Assembly (NCBI RefSeq): GCF_037975245.1
Contig: NC_092568.1
Span: 38,280,501 to 38,344,500, forward strand
Length of the DNA stretch: 64,000 bases
Reading direction: 5' to 3'
Source of the DNA: Apostichopus japonicus
Taxonomy: Eukaryota; Echinodermata; Holothuroidea; Aspidochirotida; Stichopodidae
The translations under genes and the position numbers were made by a program. Below the pieces are notes generated by a model. It did not search any database. It was given only the letters and a program-made list of their open reading frames with translations, and had not been told where the DNA came from. Shown in pieces: positions 23,807 to 37,152 of this stretch (positions are counted from its first letter, which is position 1; every line of letters begins with the position of its first letter).

Positions 23807-24520
23807 TTTTCATTTTTCCTCACCCACAACTCCGCACCCTTTCTTTCTTTATTTCTTTTTCACTATTCTTTTATCCTGTCATTGTTATGAAAAGTCCCTC
23901 CCCCCCCCCCCTCACCACCACCGTTGAAGACATTGACTTGCCATATACCACTATTGTTGTGACCTGATCATTGCAATCACAAGTTTTTCTCCAGCCCCCT
24001 TTAATTCGAGACAAGTGTATCATTAGGGCTATATCATTCCGCATGCATGCACGCACGCACGAGTGTTCTCCCTCAGGAAAAGTGCCGAAAAGAAACGGGA
24101 GAACATCTTTCTTGATATGTTCTCAAACAAAATCTCTCGTTTTTTGTGGCTTGGATGTCGGAGTACACAAAAGGAAGTAAATGTGATGCACAAATTAGGT
24201 CGATTGAGGCAATTTTAGACCACTTTAGGCTTCCCATGAGCAGCGTACGAACACTATGTTAAGAGGTTTGTTCACAAGTCGGACGAACGTGGCTAGCTTC
24301 AGACTCTCAGTGTGAGTGTGCGTGCGTGCGTCAGTCATTGGGGCAATCATATCCGGGCGTATATGCTACCATATAGCTTCTCAAGTCATATAAAAACATG
24401 CACATTATTTAGTTTAATGGGATAAGTAACCATATAGGTGGTCTAGAGTTGAACATCCAACTTTGCAAAATAAGTCTCGGGGCGGGCGGGTATAAAAAGC
24501 TTAAATTTCACCATTCTAAT

Positions 24521-24639
24521 GTCTACGACCATATCACGTTGAATATACCGGTTCTCGTCCGATCACCGAAGTCAAGCAGCGTCGAGCCTAGTCAGTACTT
24601 GGATGGGTGACCGCCTGGGAATACTAGGTGCCGTAGACT
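24521..24639 (+). rRNA. 5S rRNA: 5S ribosomal RNA, unit 30
   Basis: Matches the reference copy. 11-C run, long CATG allele; next copy 836 bp on. Confidence 0.97.
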
Positions 24640-25356
24640 TTTTCATTTTTCCTCACCCACAACTCCGCACCCTTTCTTTCTTTATTTCTTTTTCACTATT
24701 CTTTTATCCTGTCATTGTTATGAAAAGTCCCTCCCCCCCCCCCTCACCACCACCGTTGAAGACATTGACTTGCCATATACCACTATTGTTGTGACCTGAT
24801 CATTGCAATCACAAGTTTTTCTCCAGCCCCCTTTAATTCGAGACAAGTGTATCATTAGGGCTATATCATTCCGCATGCATGCATGCACGCACGCACGAGT
24901 GTTCTCCCTCAGGAAAAGTGCCGAAAAGAAACGGGAGAACATCTTTCTTGATATGTTCTCAAACAAAATCTCTCGTTTTTTGTGGCTTGGATGTCGGAGT
25001 ACACAAAAGGAAGTAAATGTGATGCACAAATTAGGTCGATTGAGGCAATTTTAGACCACTTTAGGCTTCCCATGAGCAGCGTACGAACACTATGTTAAGA
25101 GGTTTGTTCACAAGTCGGACGAACGTGGCTAGCTTCAGACTCTCAGTGTGAGTGTGCGTGCGTGCGTCAGTCATTGGGGCAATCATATCCGGGCGTATAT
25201 GCTACCATATAGCTTCTCAAGTCATATAAAAACATGCACATTATTTAGTTTAATGGGATAAGTAACCATATAGGTGGTCTAGAGTTGAACATCCAACTTT
25301 GCAAAATAAGTCTCGGGGCGGGCGGGTATAAAAAGCTTAAATTTCACCATTCTAAT

Positions 25357-25475
25357 GTCTACGACCATATCACGTTGAATATACCGGTTCTCGTCCGATC
25401 ACCGAAGTCAAGCAGCGTCGAGCCTAGTCAGTACTTGGATGGGTGACCGCCTGGGAATACTAGGTGCCGTAGACT
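25357..25475 (+). rRNA. 5S rRNA: 5S ribosomal RNA, unit 31
   Basis: Matches the reference copy. 11-C run, short CATG allele; next copy 832 bp on. Confidence 0.97.
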
Positions 25476-26188
25476 TTTTCATTTTTCCTCACCCACAACT
25501 CCGCACCCTTTCTTTCTTTATTTCTTTTTCACTATTCTTTTATCCTGTCATTGTTATGAAAAGTCCCTCCCCCCCCCCCTCACCACCACCGTTGAAGACA
25601 TTGACTTGCCATATACCACTATTGTTGTGACCTGATCATTGCAATCACAAGTTTTTCTCCAGCCCCCTTTAATTCGAGACAAGTGTATCATTAGGGCTAT
25701 ATCATTCCGCATGCATGCACGCACGCACGAGTGTTCTCCCTCAGGAAAAGTGCCGAAAAGAAACGGGAGAACATCTTTCTTGATATGTTCTCAAACAAAA
25801 TCTCTCGTTTTTTGTGGCTTGGATGTCGGAGTACACAAAAGGAAGTAAATGTGATGCACAAATTAGGTCGATTGAGGCAATTTTAGACCACTTTAGGCTT
25901 CCCATGAGCAGCGTACGAACACTATGTTAAGAGGTTTGTTCACAAGTCGGACGAACGTGGCTAGCTTCAGACTCTCAGTGTGAGTGTGCGTGCGTGCGTC
26001 AGTCATTGGGGCAATCATATCCGGGCGTATATGCTACCATATAGCTTCTCAAGTCATATAAAAACATGCACATTATTTAGTTTAATGGGATAAGTAACCA
26101 TATAGGTGGTCTAGAGTTGAACATCCAACTTTGCAAAATAAGTCTCGGGGCGGGCGGGTATAAAAAGCTTAAATTTCACCATTCTAAT

Positions 26189-26307
26189 GTCTACGACCAT
26201 ATCACGTTGAATATACCGGTTCTCGTCCGATCACCGAAGTCAAGCAGCGTCGAGCCTAGTCAGTACTTGGATGGGTGACCGCCTGGGAATACTAGGTGCC
26301 GTAGACT
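26189..26307 (+). rRNA. 5S rRNA: 5S ribosomal RNA, unit 32
   Basis: Matches the reference copy. 10-C run, long CATG allele; next copy 835 bp on. Confidence 0.97.
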
Positions 26308-27023
26308 TTTTCATTTTTCCTCACCCACAACTCCGCACCCTTTCTTTCTTTATTTCTTTTTCACTATTCTTTTATCCTGTCATTGTTATGAAAAGTCCCT
26401 CCCCCCCCCCTCACCACCACCGTTGAAGACATTGACTTGCCATATACCACTATTGTTGTGACCTGATCATTGCAATCACAAGTTTTTCTCCAGCCCCCTT
26501 TAATTCGAGACAAGTGTATCATTAGGGCTATATCATTCCGCATGCATGCATGCACGCACGCACGAGTGTTCTCCCTCAGGAAAAGTGCCGAAAAGAAACG
26601 GGAGAACATCTTTCTTGATATGTTCTCAAACAAAATCTCTCGTTTTTTGTGGCTTGGATGTCGGAGTACACAAAAGGAAGTAAATGTGATGCACAAATTA
26701 GGTCGATTGAGGCAATTTTAGACCACTTTAGGCTTCCCATGAGCAGCGTACGAACACTATGTTAAGAGGTTTGTTCACAAGTCGGACGAACGTGGCTAGC
26801 TTCAGACTCTCAGTGTGAGTGTGCGTGCGTGCGTCAGTCATTGGGGCAATCATATCCGGGCGTATATGCTACCATATAGCTTCTCAAGTCATATAAAAAC
26901 ATGCACATTATTTAGTTTAATGGGATAAGTAACCATATAGGTGGTCTAGAGTTGAACATCCAACTTTGCAAAATAAGTCTCGGGGCGGGCGGGTATAAAA
27001 AGCTTAAATTTCACCATTCTAAT

Positions 27024-27142
27024 GTCTACGACCATATCACGTTGAATATACCGGTTCTCGTCCGATCACCGAAGTCAAGCAGCGTCGAGCCTAGTCAGTA
27101 CTTGGATGGGTGACCGCCTGGGAATACTAGGTGCCGTAGACT
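27024..27142 (+). rRNA. 5S rRNA: 5S ribosomal RNA, unit 33
   Basis: Matches the reference copy. 11-C run, long allele, spacer C to A change at 27253. Spacing is 840 bp because the G-rich element before unit 34 gained 4 bp. Confidence 0.97.
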
Positions 27143-27817
27143 TTTTCATTTTTCCTCACCCACAACTCCGCACCCTTTCTTTCTTTATTTCTTTTTCACT
27201 ATTCTTTTATCCTGTCATTGTTATGAAAAGTCCCTCCCCCCCCCCCTCACCAACACCGTTGAAGACATTGACTTGCCATATACCACTATTGTTGTGACCT
27301 GATCATTGCAATCACAAGTTTTTCTCCAGCCCCCTTTAATTCGAGACAAGTGTATCATTAGGGCTATATCATTCCGCATGCATGCATGCACGCACGCACG
27401 AGTGTTCTCCCTCAGGAAAAGTGCCGAAAAGAAACGGGAGAACATCTTTCTTGATATGTTCTCAAACAAAATCTCTCGTTTTTTGTGGCTTGGATGTCGG
27501 AGTACACAAAAGGAAGTAAATGTGATGCACAAATTAGGTCGATTGAGGCAATTTTAGACCACTTTAGGCTTCCCATGAGCAGCGTACGAACACTATGTTA
27601 AGAGGTTTGTTCACAAGTCGGACGAACGTGGCTAGCTTCAGACTCTCAGTGTGAGTGTGCGTGCGTGCGTCAGTCATTGGGGCAATCATATCCGGGCGTA
27701 TATGCTACCATATAGCTTCTCAAGTCATATAAAAACATGCACATTATTTAGTTTAATGGGATAAGTAACCATATAGGTGGTCTAGAGTTGAACATCCAAC
27801 TTTGCAAAATAAGTCTC

Positions 27818-27833
27818 GGGGCGGGCGGGCGGG
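27818..27833 (+). promoter_or_regulatory. Expanded G-rich promoter element with four G-runs (unit 34)
   Basis: A 4-bp GCGG-type duplication turns three G-runs into four, each separated by one C, directly before TATAAAAAG. This fits the G-quadruplex consensus G3N1G3N1G3N1G3. No other readable unit has it. The TATA-to-gene distance is unchanged. Confidence 0.75.
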
Positions 27834-27863
27834 TATAAAAAGCTTAAATTTCACCATTCTAAT

Positions 27864-27982
27864 GTCTACGACCATATCACGTTGAATATACCGGTTCTCG
27901 TCCGATCACCGAAGTCAAGCAGCGTCGAGCCTAGTCAGTACTTGGATGGGTGACCGCCTGGGAATACTAGGTGCCGTAGACT
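27864..27982 (+). rRNA. 5S rRNA: 5S ribosomal RNA, unit 34
   Basis: Matches the reference copy. Its upstream G-rich element has four G-runs instead of three (27818-27833). 13-C run, short allele; next copy 834 bp on. Confidence 0.97.
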
Positions 27983-28697
27983 TTTTCATTTTTCCTCACC
28001 CACAACTCCGCACCCTTTCTTTCTTTATTTCTTTTTCACTATTCTTTTATCCTGTCATTGTTATGAAAAGTCCCTCCCCCCCCCCCCCTCACCACCACCG
28101 TTGAAGACATTGACTTGCCATATACCACTATTGTTGTGACCTGATCATTGCAATCACAAGTTTTTCTCCAGCCCCCTTTAATTCGAGACAAGTGTATCAT
28201 TAGGGCTATATCATTCCGCATGCATGCACGCACGCACGAGTGTTCTCCCTCAGGAAAAGTGCCGAAAAGAAACGGGAGAACATCTTTCTTGATATGTTCT
28301 CAAACAAAATCTCTCGTTTTTTGTGGCTTGGATGTCGGAGTACACAAAAGGAAGTAAATGTGATGCACAAATTAGGTCGATTGAGGCAATTTTAGACCAC
28401 TTTAGGCTTCCCATGAGCAGCGTACGAACACTATGTTAAGAGGTTTGTTCACAAGTCGGACGAACGTGGCTAGCTTCAGACTCTCAGTGTGAGTGTGCGT
28501 GCGTGCGTCAGTCATTGGGGCAATCATATCCGGGCGTATATGCTACCATATAGCTTCTCAAGTCATATAAAAACATGCACATTATTTAGTTTAATGGGAT
28601 AAGTAACCATATAGGTGGTCTAGAGTTGAACATCCAACTTTGCAAAATAAGTCTCGGGGCGGGCGGGTATAAAAAGCTTAAATTTCACCATTCTAAT

Positions 28698-28816
28698 GTC
28701 TACGACCATATCACGTTGAATATACCGGTTCTCGTCCGATCACCGAAGTCAAGCAGCGTCGAGCCTAGTCAGTACTTGGATGGGTGACCGCCTGGGAATA
28801 CTAGGTGCCGTAGACT
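28698..28816 (+). rRNA. 5S rRNA: 5S ribosomal RNA, unit 35
   Basis: Matches the reference copy. 12-C run, short CATG allele; next copy 833 bp on. Confidence 0.97.
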
Positions 28817-29530
28817 TTTTCATTTTTCCTCACCCACAACTCCGCACCCTTTCTTTCTTTATTTCTTTTTCACTATTCTTTTATCCTGTCATTGTTATGA
28901 AAAGTCCCTCCCCCCCCCCCCTCACCACCACCGTTGAAGACATTGACTTGCCATATACCACTATTGTTGTGACCTGATCATTGCAATCACAAGTTTTTCT
29001 CCAGCCCCCTTTAATTCGAGACAAGTGTATCATTAGGGCTATATCATTCCGCATGCATGCACGCACGCACGAGTGTTCTCCCTCAGGAAAAGTGCCGAAA
29101 AGAAACGGGAGAACATCTTTCTTGATATGTTCTCAAACAAAATCTCTCGTTTTTTGTGGCTTGGATGTCGGAGTACACAAAAGGAAGTAAATGTGATGCA
29201 CAAATTAGGTCGATTGAGGCAATTTTAGACCACTTTAGGCTTCCCATGAGCAGCGTACGAACACTATGTTAAGAGGTTTGTTCACAAGTCGGACGAACGT
29301 GGCTAGCTTCAGACTCTCAGTGTGAGTGTGCGTGCGTGCGTCAGTCATTGGGGCAATCATATCCGGGCGTATATGCTACCATATAGCTTCTCAAGTCATA
29401 TAAAAACATGCACATTATTTAGTTTAATGGGATAAGTAACCATATAGGTGGTCTAGAGTTGAACATCCAACTTTGCAAAATAAGTCTCGGGGCGGGCGGG
29501 TATAAAAAGCTTAAATTTCACCATTCTAAT

Positions 29531-29649
29531 GTCTACGACCATATCACGTTGAATATACCGGTTCTCGTCCGATCACCGAAGTCAAGCAGCGTCGAGCCTA
29601 GTCAGTACTTGGATGGGTGACCGCCTGGGAATACTAGGTGCCGTAGACT
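29531..29649 (+). rRNA. 5S rRNA: 5S ribosomal RNA, unit 36
   Basis: Matches the reference copy. 10-C run, short allele; the spacer has an A to G change at 30097. Next copy 831 bp on. Confidence 0.97.
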
Positions 29650-30361
29650 TTTTCATTTTTCCTCACCCACAACTCCGCACCCTTTCTTTCTTTATTTCTT
29701 TTTCACTATTCTTTTATCCTGTCATTGTTATGAAAAGTCCCTCCCCCCCCCCTCACCACCACCGTTGAAGACATTGACTTGCCATATACCACTATTGTTG
29801 TGACCTGATCATTGCAATCACAAGTTTTTCTCCAGCCCCCTTTAATTCGAGACAAGTGTATCATTAGGGCTATATCATTCCGCATGCATGCACGCACGCA
29901 CGAGTGTTCTCCCTCAGGAAAAGTGCCGAAAAGAAACGGGAGAACATCTTTCTTGATATGTTCTCAAACAAAATCTCTCGTTTTTTGTGGCTTGGATGTC
30001 GGAGTACACAAAAGGAAGTAAATGTGATGCACAAATTAGGTCGATTGAGGCAATTTTAGACCACTTTAGGCTTCCCATGAGCAGCGTACGAACACTGTGT
30101 TAAGAGGTTTGTTCACAAGTCGGACGAACGTGGCTAGCTTCAGACTCTCAGTGTGAGTGTGCGTGCGTGCGTCAGTCATTGGGGCAATCATATCCGGGCG
30201 TATATGCTACCATATAGCTTCTCAAGTCATATAAAAACATGCACATTATTTAGTTTAATGGGATAAGTAACCATATAGGTGGTCTAGAGTTGAACATCCA
30301 ACTTTGCAAAATAAGTCTCGGGGCGGGCGGGTATAAAAAGCTTAAATTTCACCATTCTAAT

Positions 30362-30480
30362 GTCTACGACCATATCACGTTGAATATACCGGTTCTCGTC
30401 CGATCACCGAAGTCAAGCAGCGTCGAGCCTAGTCAGTACTTGGATGGGTGACCGCCTGGGAATACTAGGTGCCGTAGACT
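30362..30480 (+). rRNA. 5S rRNA: 5S ribosomal RNA, unit 37
   Basis: Matches the reference copy. 10-C run, long CATG allele; next copy 835 bp on. Confidence 0.97.
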
Positions 30481-31196
30481 TTTTCATTTTTCCTCACCCA
30501 CAACTCCGCACCCTTTCTTTCTTTATTTCTTTTTCACTATTCTTTTATCCTGTCATTGTTATGAAAAGTCCCTCCCCCCCCCCTCACCACCACCGTTGAA
30601 GACATTGACTTGCCATATACCACTATTGTTGTGACCTGATCATTGCAATCACAAGTTTTTCTCCAGCCCCCTTTAATTCGAGACAAGTGTATCATTAGGG
30701 CTATATCATTCCGCATGCATGCATGCACGCACGCACGAGTGTTCTCCCTCAGGAAAAGTGCCGAAAAGAAACGGGAGAACATCTTTCTTGATATGTTCTC
30801 AAACAAAATCTCTCGTTTTTTGTGGCTTGGATGTCGGAGTACACAAAAGGAAGTAAATGTGATGCACAAATTAGGTCGATTGAGGCAATTTTAGACCACT
30901 TTAGGCTTCCCATGAGCAGCGTACGAACACTATGTTAAGAGGTTTGTTCACAAGTCGGACGAACGTGGCTAGCTTCAGACTCTCAGTGTGAGTGTGCGTG
31001 CGTGCGTCAGTCATTGGGGCAATCATATCCGGGCGTATATGCTACCATATAGCTTCTCAAGTCATATAAAAACATGCACATTATTTAGTTTAATGGGATA
31101 AGTAACCATATAGGTGGTCTAGAGTTGAACATCCAACTTTGCAAAATAAGTCTCGGGGCGGGCGGGTATAAAAAGCTTAAATTTCACCATTCTAAT

Positions 31197-31315
31197 GTCT
31201 ACGACCATATCACGTTGAATATACCGGTTCTCGTCCGATCACCGAAGTCAAGCAGCGTCGAGCCTAGTCAGTACTTGGATGGGTGACCGCCTGGGAATAC
31301 TAGGTGCCGTAGACT
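31197..31315 (+). rRNA. 5S rRNA: 5S ribosomal RNA, unit 38
   Basis: Matches the reference copy. 10-C run, long CATG allele; next copy 835 bp on. Confidence 0.97.
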
Positions 31316-32031
31316 TTTTCATTTTTCCTCACCCACAACTCCGCACCCTTTCTTTCTTTATTTCTTTTTCACTATTCTTTTATCCTGTCATTGTTATGAA
31401 AAGTCCCTCCCCCCCCCCTCACCACCACCGTTGAAGACATTGACTTGCCATATACCACTATTGTTGTGACCTGATCATTGCAATCACAAGTTTTTCTCCA
31501 GCCCCCTTTAATTCGAGACAAGTGTATCATTAGGGCTATATCATTCCGCATGCATGCATGCACGCACGCACGAGTGTTCTCCCTCAGGAAAAGTGCCGAA
31601 AAGAAACGGGAGAACATCTTTCTTGATATGTTCTCAAACAAAATCTCTCGTTTTTTGTGGCTTGGATGTCGGAGTACACAAAAGGAAGTAAATGTGATGC
31701 ACAAATTAGGTCGATTGAGGCAATTTTAGACCACTTTAGGCTTCCCATGAGCAGCGTACGAACACTATGTTAAGAGGTTTGTTCACAAGTCGGACGAACG
31801 TGGCTAGCTTCAGACTCTCAGTGTGAGTGTGCGTGCGTGCGTCAGTCATTGGGGCAATCATATCCGGGCGTATATGCTACCATATAGCTTCTCAAGTCAT
31901 ATAAAAACATGCACATTATTTAGTTTAATGGGATAAGTAACCATATAGGTGGTCTAGAGTTGAACATCCAACTTTGCAAAATAAGTCTCGGGGCGGGCGG
32001 GTATAAAAAGCTTAAATTTCACCATTCTAAT

Positions 32032-32150
32032 GTCTACGACCATATCACGTTGAATATACCGGTTCTCGTCCGATCACCGAAGTCAAGCAGCGTCGAGCCT
32101 AGTCAGTACTTGGATGGGTGACCGCCTGGGAATACTAGGTGCCGTAGACT
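32032..32150 (+). rRNA. 5S rRNA: 5S ribosomal RNA, unit 39
   Basis: Matches the reference copy. 11-C run, short CATG allele; next copy 832 bp on. Confidence 0.97.
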
Positions 32151-32863
32151 TTTTCATTTTTCCTCACCCACAACTCCGCACCCTTTCTTTCTTTATTTCT
32201 TTTTCACTATTCTTTTATCCTGTCATTGTTATGAAAAGTCCCTCCCCCCCCCCCTCACCACCACCGTTGAAGACATTGACTTGCCATATACCACTATTGT
32301 TGTGACCTGATCATTGCAATCACAAGTTTTTCTCCAGCCCCCTTTAATTCGAGACAAGTGTATCATTAGGGCTATATCATTCCGCATGCATGCACGCACG
32401 CACGAGTGTTCTCCCTCAGGAAAAGTGCCGAAAAGAAACGGGAGAACATCTTTCTTGATATGTTCTCAAACAAAATCTCTCGTTTTTTGTGGCTTGGATG
32501 TCGGAGTACACAAAAGGAAGTAAATGTGATGCACAAATTAGGTCGATTGAGGCAATTTTAGACCACTTTAGGCTTCCCATGAGCAGCGTACGAACACTAT
32601 GTTAAGAGGTTTGTTCACAAGTCGGACGAACGTGGCTAGCTTCAGACTCTCAGTGTGAGTGTGCGTGCGTGCGTCAGTCATTGGGGCAATCATATCCGGG
32701 CGTATATGCTACCATATAGCTTCTCAAGTCATATAAAAACATGCACATTATTTAGTTTAATGGGATAAGTAACCATATAGGTGGTCTAGAGTTGAACATC
32801 CAACTTTGCAAAATAAGTCTCGGGGCGGGCGGGTATAAAAAGCTTAAATTTCACCATTCTAAT

Positions 32864-32982
32864 GTCTACGACCATATCACGTTGAATATACCGGTTCTCG
32901 TCCGATCACCGAAGTCAAGCAGCGTCGAGCCTAGTCAGTACTTGGATGGGTGACCGCCTGGGAATACTAGGTGCCGTAGACT
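32864..32982 (+). rRNA. 5S rRNA: 5S ribosomal RNA, unit 40
   Basis: Matches the reference copy. 11-C run, short CATG allele; next copy 832 bp on. Confidence 0.97.
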
Positions 32983-33695
32983 TTTTCATTTTTCCTCACC
33001 CACAACTCCGCACCCTTTCTTTCTTTATTTCTTTTTCACTATTCTTTTATCCTGTCATTGTTATGAAAAGTCCCTCCCCCCCCCCCTCACCACCACCGTT
33101 GAAGACATTGACTTGCCATATACCACTATTGTTGTGACCTGATCATTGCAATCACAAGTTTTTCTCCAGCCCCCTTTAATTCGAGACAAGTGTATCATTA
33201 GGGCTATATCATTCCGCATGCATGCACGCACGCACGAGTGTTCTCCCTCAGGAAAAGTGCCGAAAAGAAACGGGAGAACATCTTTCTTGATATGTTCTCA
33301 AACAAAATCTCTCGTTTTTTGTGGCTTGGATGTCGGAGTACACAAAAGGAAGTAAATGTGATGCACAAATTAGGTCGATTGAGGCAATTTTAGACCACTT
33401 TAGGCTTCCCATGAGCAGCGTACGAACACTATGTTAAGAGGTTTGTTCACAAGTCGGACGAACGTGGCTAGCTTCAGACTCTCAGTGTGAGTGTGCGTGC
33501 GTGCGTCAGTCATTGGGGCAATCATATCCGGGCGTATATGCTACCATATAGCTTCTCAAGTCATATAAAAACATGCACATTATTTAGTTTAATGGGATAA
33601 GTAACCATATAGGTGGTCTAGAGTTGAACATCCAACTTTGCAAAATAAGTCTCGGGGCGGGCGGGTATAAAAAGCTTAAATTTCACCATTCTAAT

Positions 33696-33814
33696 GTCTA
33701 CGACCATATCACGTTGAATATACCGGTTCTCGTCCGATCACCGAAGTCAAGCAGCGTCGAGCCTAGTCAGTACTTGGATGGGTGACCGCCTGGGAATACT
33801 AGGTGCCGTAGACT
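33696..33814 (+). rRNA. 5S rRNA: 5S ribosomal RNA, unit 41
   Basis: Matches the reference copy. 10-C run, long CATG allele; next copy 835 bp on. Confidence 0.97.
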
Positions 33815-34530
33815 TTTTCATTTTTCCTCACCCACAACTCCGCACCCTTTCTTTCTTTATTTCTTTTTCACTATTCTTTTATCCTGTCATTGTTATGAAA
33901 AGTCCCTCCCCCCCCCCTCACCACCACCGTTGAAGACATTGACTTGCCATATACCACTATTGTTGTGACCTGATCATTGCAATCACAAGTTTTTCTCCAG
34001 CCCCCTTTAATTCGAGACAAGTGTATCATTAGGGCTATATCATTCCGCATGCATGCATGCACGCACGCACGAGTGTTCTCCCTCAGGAAAAGTGCCGAAA
34101 AGAAACGGGAGAACATCTTTCTTGATATGTTCTCAAACAAAATCTCTCGTTTTTTGTGGCTTGGATGTCGGAGTACACAAAAGGAAGTAAATGTGATGCA
34201 CAAATTAGGTCGATTGAGGCAATTTTAGACCACTTTAGGCTTCCCATGAGCAGCGTACGAACACTATGTTAAGAGGTTTGTTCACAAGTCGGACGAACGT
34301 GGCTAGCTTCAGACTCTCAGTGTGAGTGTGCGTGCGTGCGTCAGTCATTGGGGCAATCATATCCGGGCGTATATGCTACCATATAGCTTCTCAAGTCATA
34401 TAAAAACATGCACATTATTTAGTTTAATGGGATAAGTAACCATATAGGTGGTCTAGAGTTGAACATCCAACTTTGCAAAATAAGTCTCGGGGCGGGCGGG
34501 TATAAAAAGCTTAAATTTCACCATTCTAAT

Positions 34531-34649
34531 GTCTACGACCATATCACGTTGAATATACCGGTTCTCGTCCGATCACCGAAGTCAAGCAGCGTCGAGCCTA
34601 GTCAGTACTTGGATGGGTGACCGCCTGGGAATACTAGGTGCCGTAGACT
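34531..34649 (+). rRNA. 5S rRNA: 5S ribosomal RNA, unit 42
   Basis: Matches the reference copy. 11-C run, long CATG allele; next copy 836 bp on. Confidence 0.97.
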
Positions 34650-35366
34650 TTTTCATTTTTCCTCACCCACAACTCCGCACCCTTTCTTTCTTTATTTCTT
34701 TTTCACTATTCTTTTATCCTGTCATTGTTATGAAAAGTCCCTCCCCCCCCCCCTCACCACCACCGTTGAAGACATTGACTTGCCATATACCACTATTGTT
34801 GTGACCTGATCATTGCAATCACAAGTTTTTCTCCAGCCCCCTTTAATTCGAGACAAGTGTATCATTAGGGCTATATCATTCCGCATGCATGCATGCACGC
34901 ACGCACGAGTGTTCTCCCTCAGGAAAAGTGCCGAAAAGAAACGGGAGAACATCTTTCTTGATATGTTCTCAAACAAAATCTCTCGTTTTTTGTGGCTTGG
35001 ATGTCGGAGTACACAAAAGGAAGTAAATGTGATGCACAAATTAGGTCGATTGAGGCAATTTTAGACCACTTTAGGCTTCCCATGAGCAGCGTACGAACAC
35101 TATGTTAAGAGGTTTGTTCACAAGTCGGACGAACGTGGCTAGCTTCAGACTCTCAGTGTGAGTGTGCGTGCGTGCGTCAGTCATTGGGGCAATCATATCC
35201 GGGCGTATATGCTACCATATAGCTTCTCAAGTCATATAAAAACATGCACATTATTTAGTTTAATGGGATAAGTAACCATATAGGTGGTCTAGAGTTGAAC
35301 ATCCAACTTTGCAAAATAAGTCTCGGGGCGGGCGGGTATAAAAAGCTTAAATTTCACCATTCTAAT

Positions 35367-35485
35367 GTCTACGACCATATCACGTTGAATATACCGGTTC
35401 TCGTCCGATCACCGAAGTCAAGCAGCGTCGAGCCTAGTCAGTACTTGGATGGGTGACCGCCTGGGAATACTAGGTGCCGTAGACT
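35367..35485 (+). rRNA. 5S rRNA: 5S ribosomal RNA, unit 43
   Basis: Matches the reference copy. 11-C run, long CATG allele; next copy 836 bp on. Confidence 0.97.
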
Positions 35486-36202
35486 TTTTCATTTTTCCTC
35501 ACCCACAACTCCGCACCCTTTCTTTCTTTATTTCTTTTTCACTATTCTTTTATCCTGTCATTGTTATGAAAAGTCCCTCCCCCCCCCCCTCACCACCACC
35601 GTTGAAGACATTGACTTGCCATATACCACTATTGTTGTGACCTGATCATTGCAATCACAAGTTTTTCTCCAGCCCCCTTTAATTCGAGACAAGTGTATCA
35701 TTAGGGCTATATCATTCCGCATGCATGCATGCACGCACGCACGAGTGTTCTCCCTCAGGAAAAGTGCCGAAAAGAAACGGGAGAACATCTTTCTTGATAT
35801 GTTCTCAAACAAAATCTCTCGTTTTTTGTGGCTTGGATGTCGGAGTACACAAAAGGAAGTAAATGTGATGCACAAATTAGGTCGATTGAGGCAATTTTAG
35901 ACCACTTTAGGCTTCCCATGAGCAGCGTACGAACACTATGTTAAGAGGTTTGTTCACAAGTCGGACGAACGTGGCTAGCTTCAGACTCTCAGTGTGAGTG
36001 TGCGTGCGTGCGTCAGTCATTGGGGCAATCATATCCGGGCGTATATGCTACCATATAGCTTCTCAAGTCATATAAAAACATGCACATTATTTAGTTTAAT
36101 GGGATAAGTAACCATATAGGTGGTCTAGAGTTGAACATCCAACTTTGCAAAATAAGTCTCGGGGCGGGCGGGTATAAAAAGCTTAAATTTCACCATTCTA
36201 AT

Positions 36203-36321
36203 GTCTACGACCATATCACGTTGAATATACCGGTTCTCGTCCGATCACCGAAGTCAAGCAGCGTCGAGCCTAGTCAGTACTTGGATGGGTGACCGCCTGG
36301 GAATACTAGGTGCCGTAGACT
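36203..36321 (+). rRNA. 5S rRNA: 5S ribosomal RNA, unit 44
   Basis: Matches the reference copy. 10-C run, short CATG allele; next copy 831 bp on. Confidence 0.97.
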
Positions 36322-37033
36322 TTTTCATTTTTCCTCACCCACAACTCCGCACCCTTTCTTTCTTTATTTCTTTTTCACTATTCTTTTATCCTGTCATTGT
36401 TATGAAAAGTCCCTCCCCCCCCCCTCACCACCACCGTTGAAGACATTGACTTGCCATATACCACTATTGTTGTGACCTGATCATTGCAATCACAAGTTTT
36501 TCTCCAGCCCCCTTTAATTCGAGACAAGTGTATCATTAGGGCTATATCATTCCGCATGCATGCACGCACGCACGAGTGTTCTCCCTCAGGAAAAGTGCCG
36601 AAAAGAAACGGGAGAACATCTTTCTTGATATGTTCTCAAACAAAATCTCTCGTTTTTTGTGGCTTGGATGTCGGAGTACACAAAAGGAAGTAAATGTGAT
36701 GCACAAATTAGGTCGATTGAGGCAATTTTAGACCACTTTAGGCTTCCCATGAGCAGCGTACGAACACTATGTTAAGAGGTTTGTTCACAAGTCGGACGAA
36801 CGTGGCTAGCTTCAGACTCTCAGTGTGAGTGTGCGTGCGTGCGTCAGTCATTGGGGCAATCATATCCGGGCGTATATGCTACCATATAGCTTCTCAAGTC
36901 ATATAAAAACATGCACATTATTTAGTTTAATGGGATAAGTAACCATATAGGTGGTCTAGAGTTGAACATCCAACTTTGCAAAATAAGTCTCGGGGCGGGC
37001 GGGTATAAAAAGCTTAAATTTCACCATTCTAAT

Positions 37034-37152
37034 GTCTACGACCATATCACGTTGAATATACCGGTTCTCGTCCGATCACCGAAGTCAAGCAGCGTCGAGC
37101 CTAGTCAGTACTTGGATGGGTGACCGCCTGGGAATACTAGGTGCCGTAGACT
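37034..37152 (+). rRNA. 5S rRNA: 5S ribosomal RNA, unit 45
   Basis: Matches the reference copy. 12-C run, long CATG allele; next copy 837 bp on. Confidence 0.97.
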
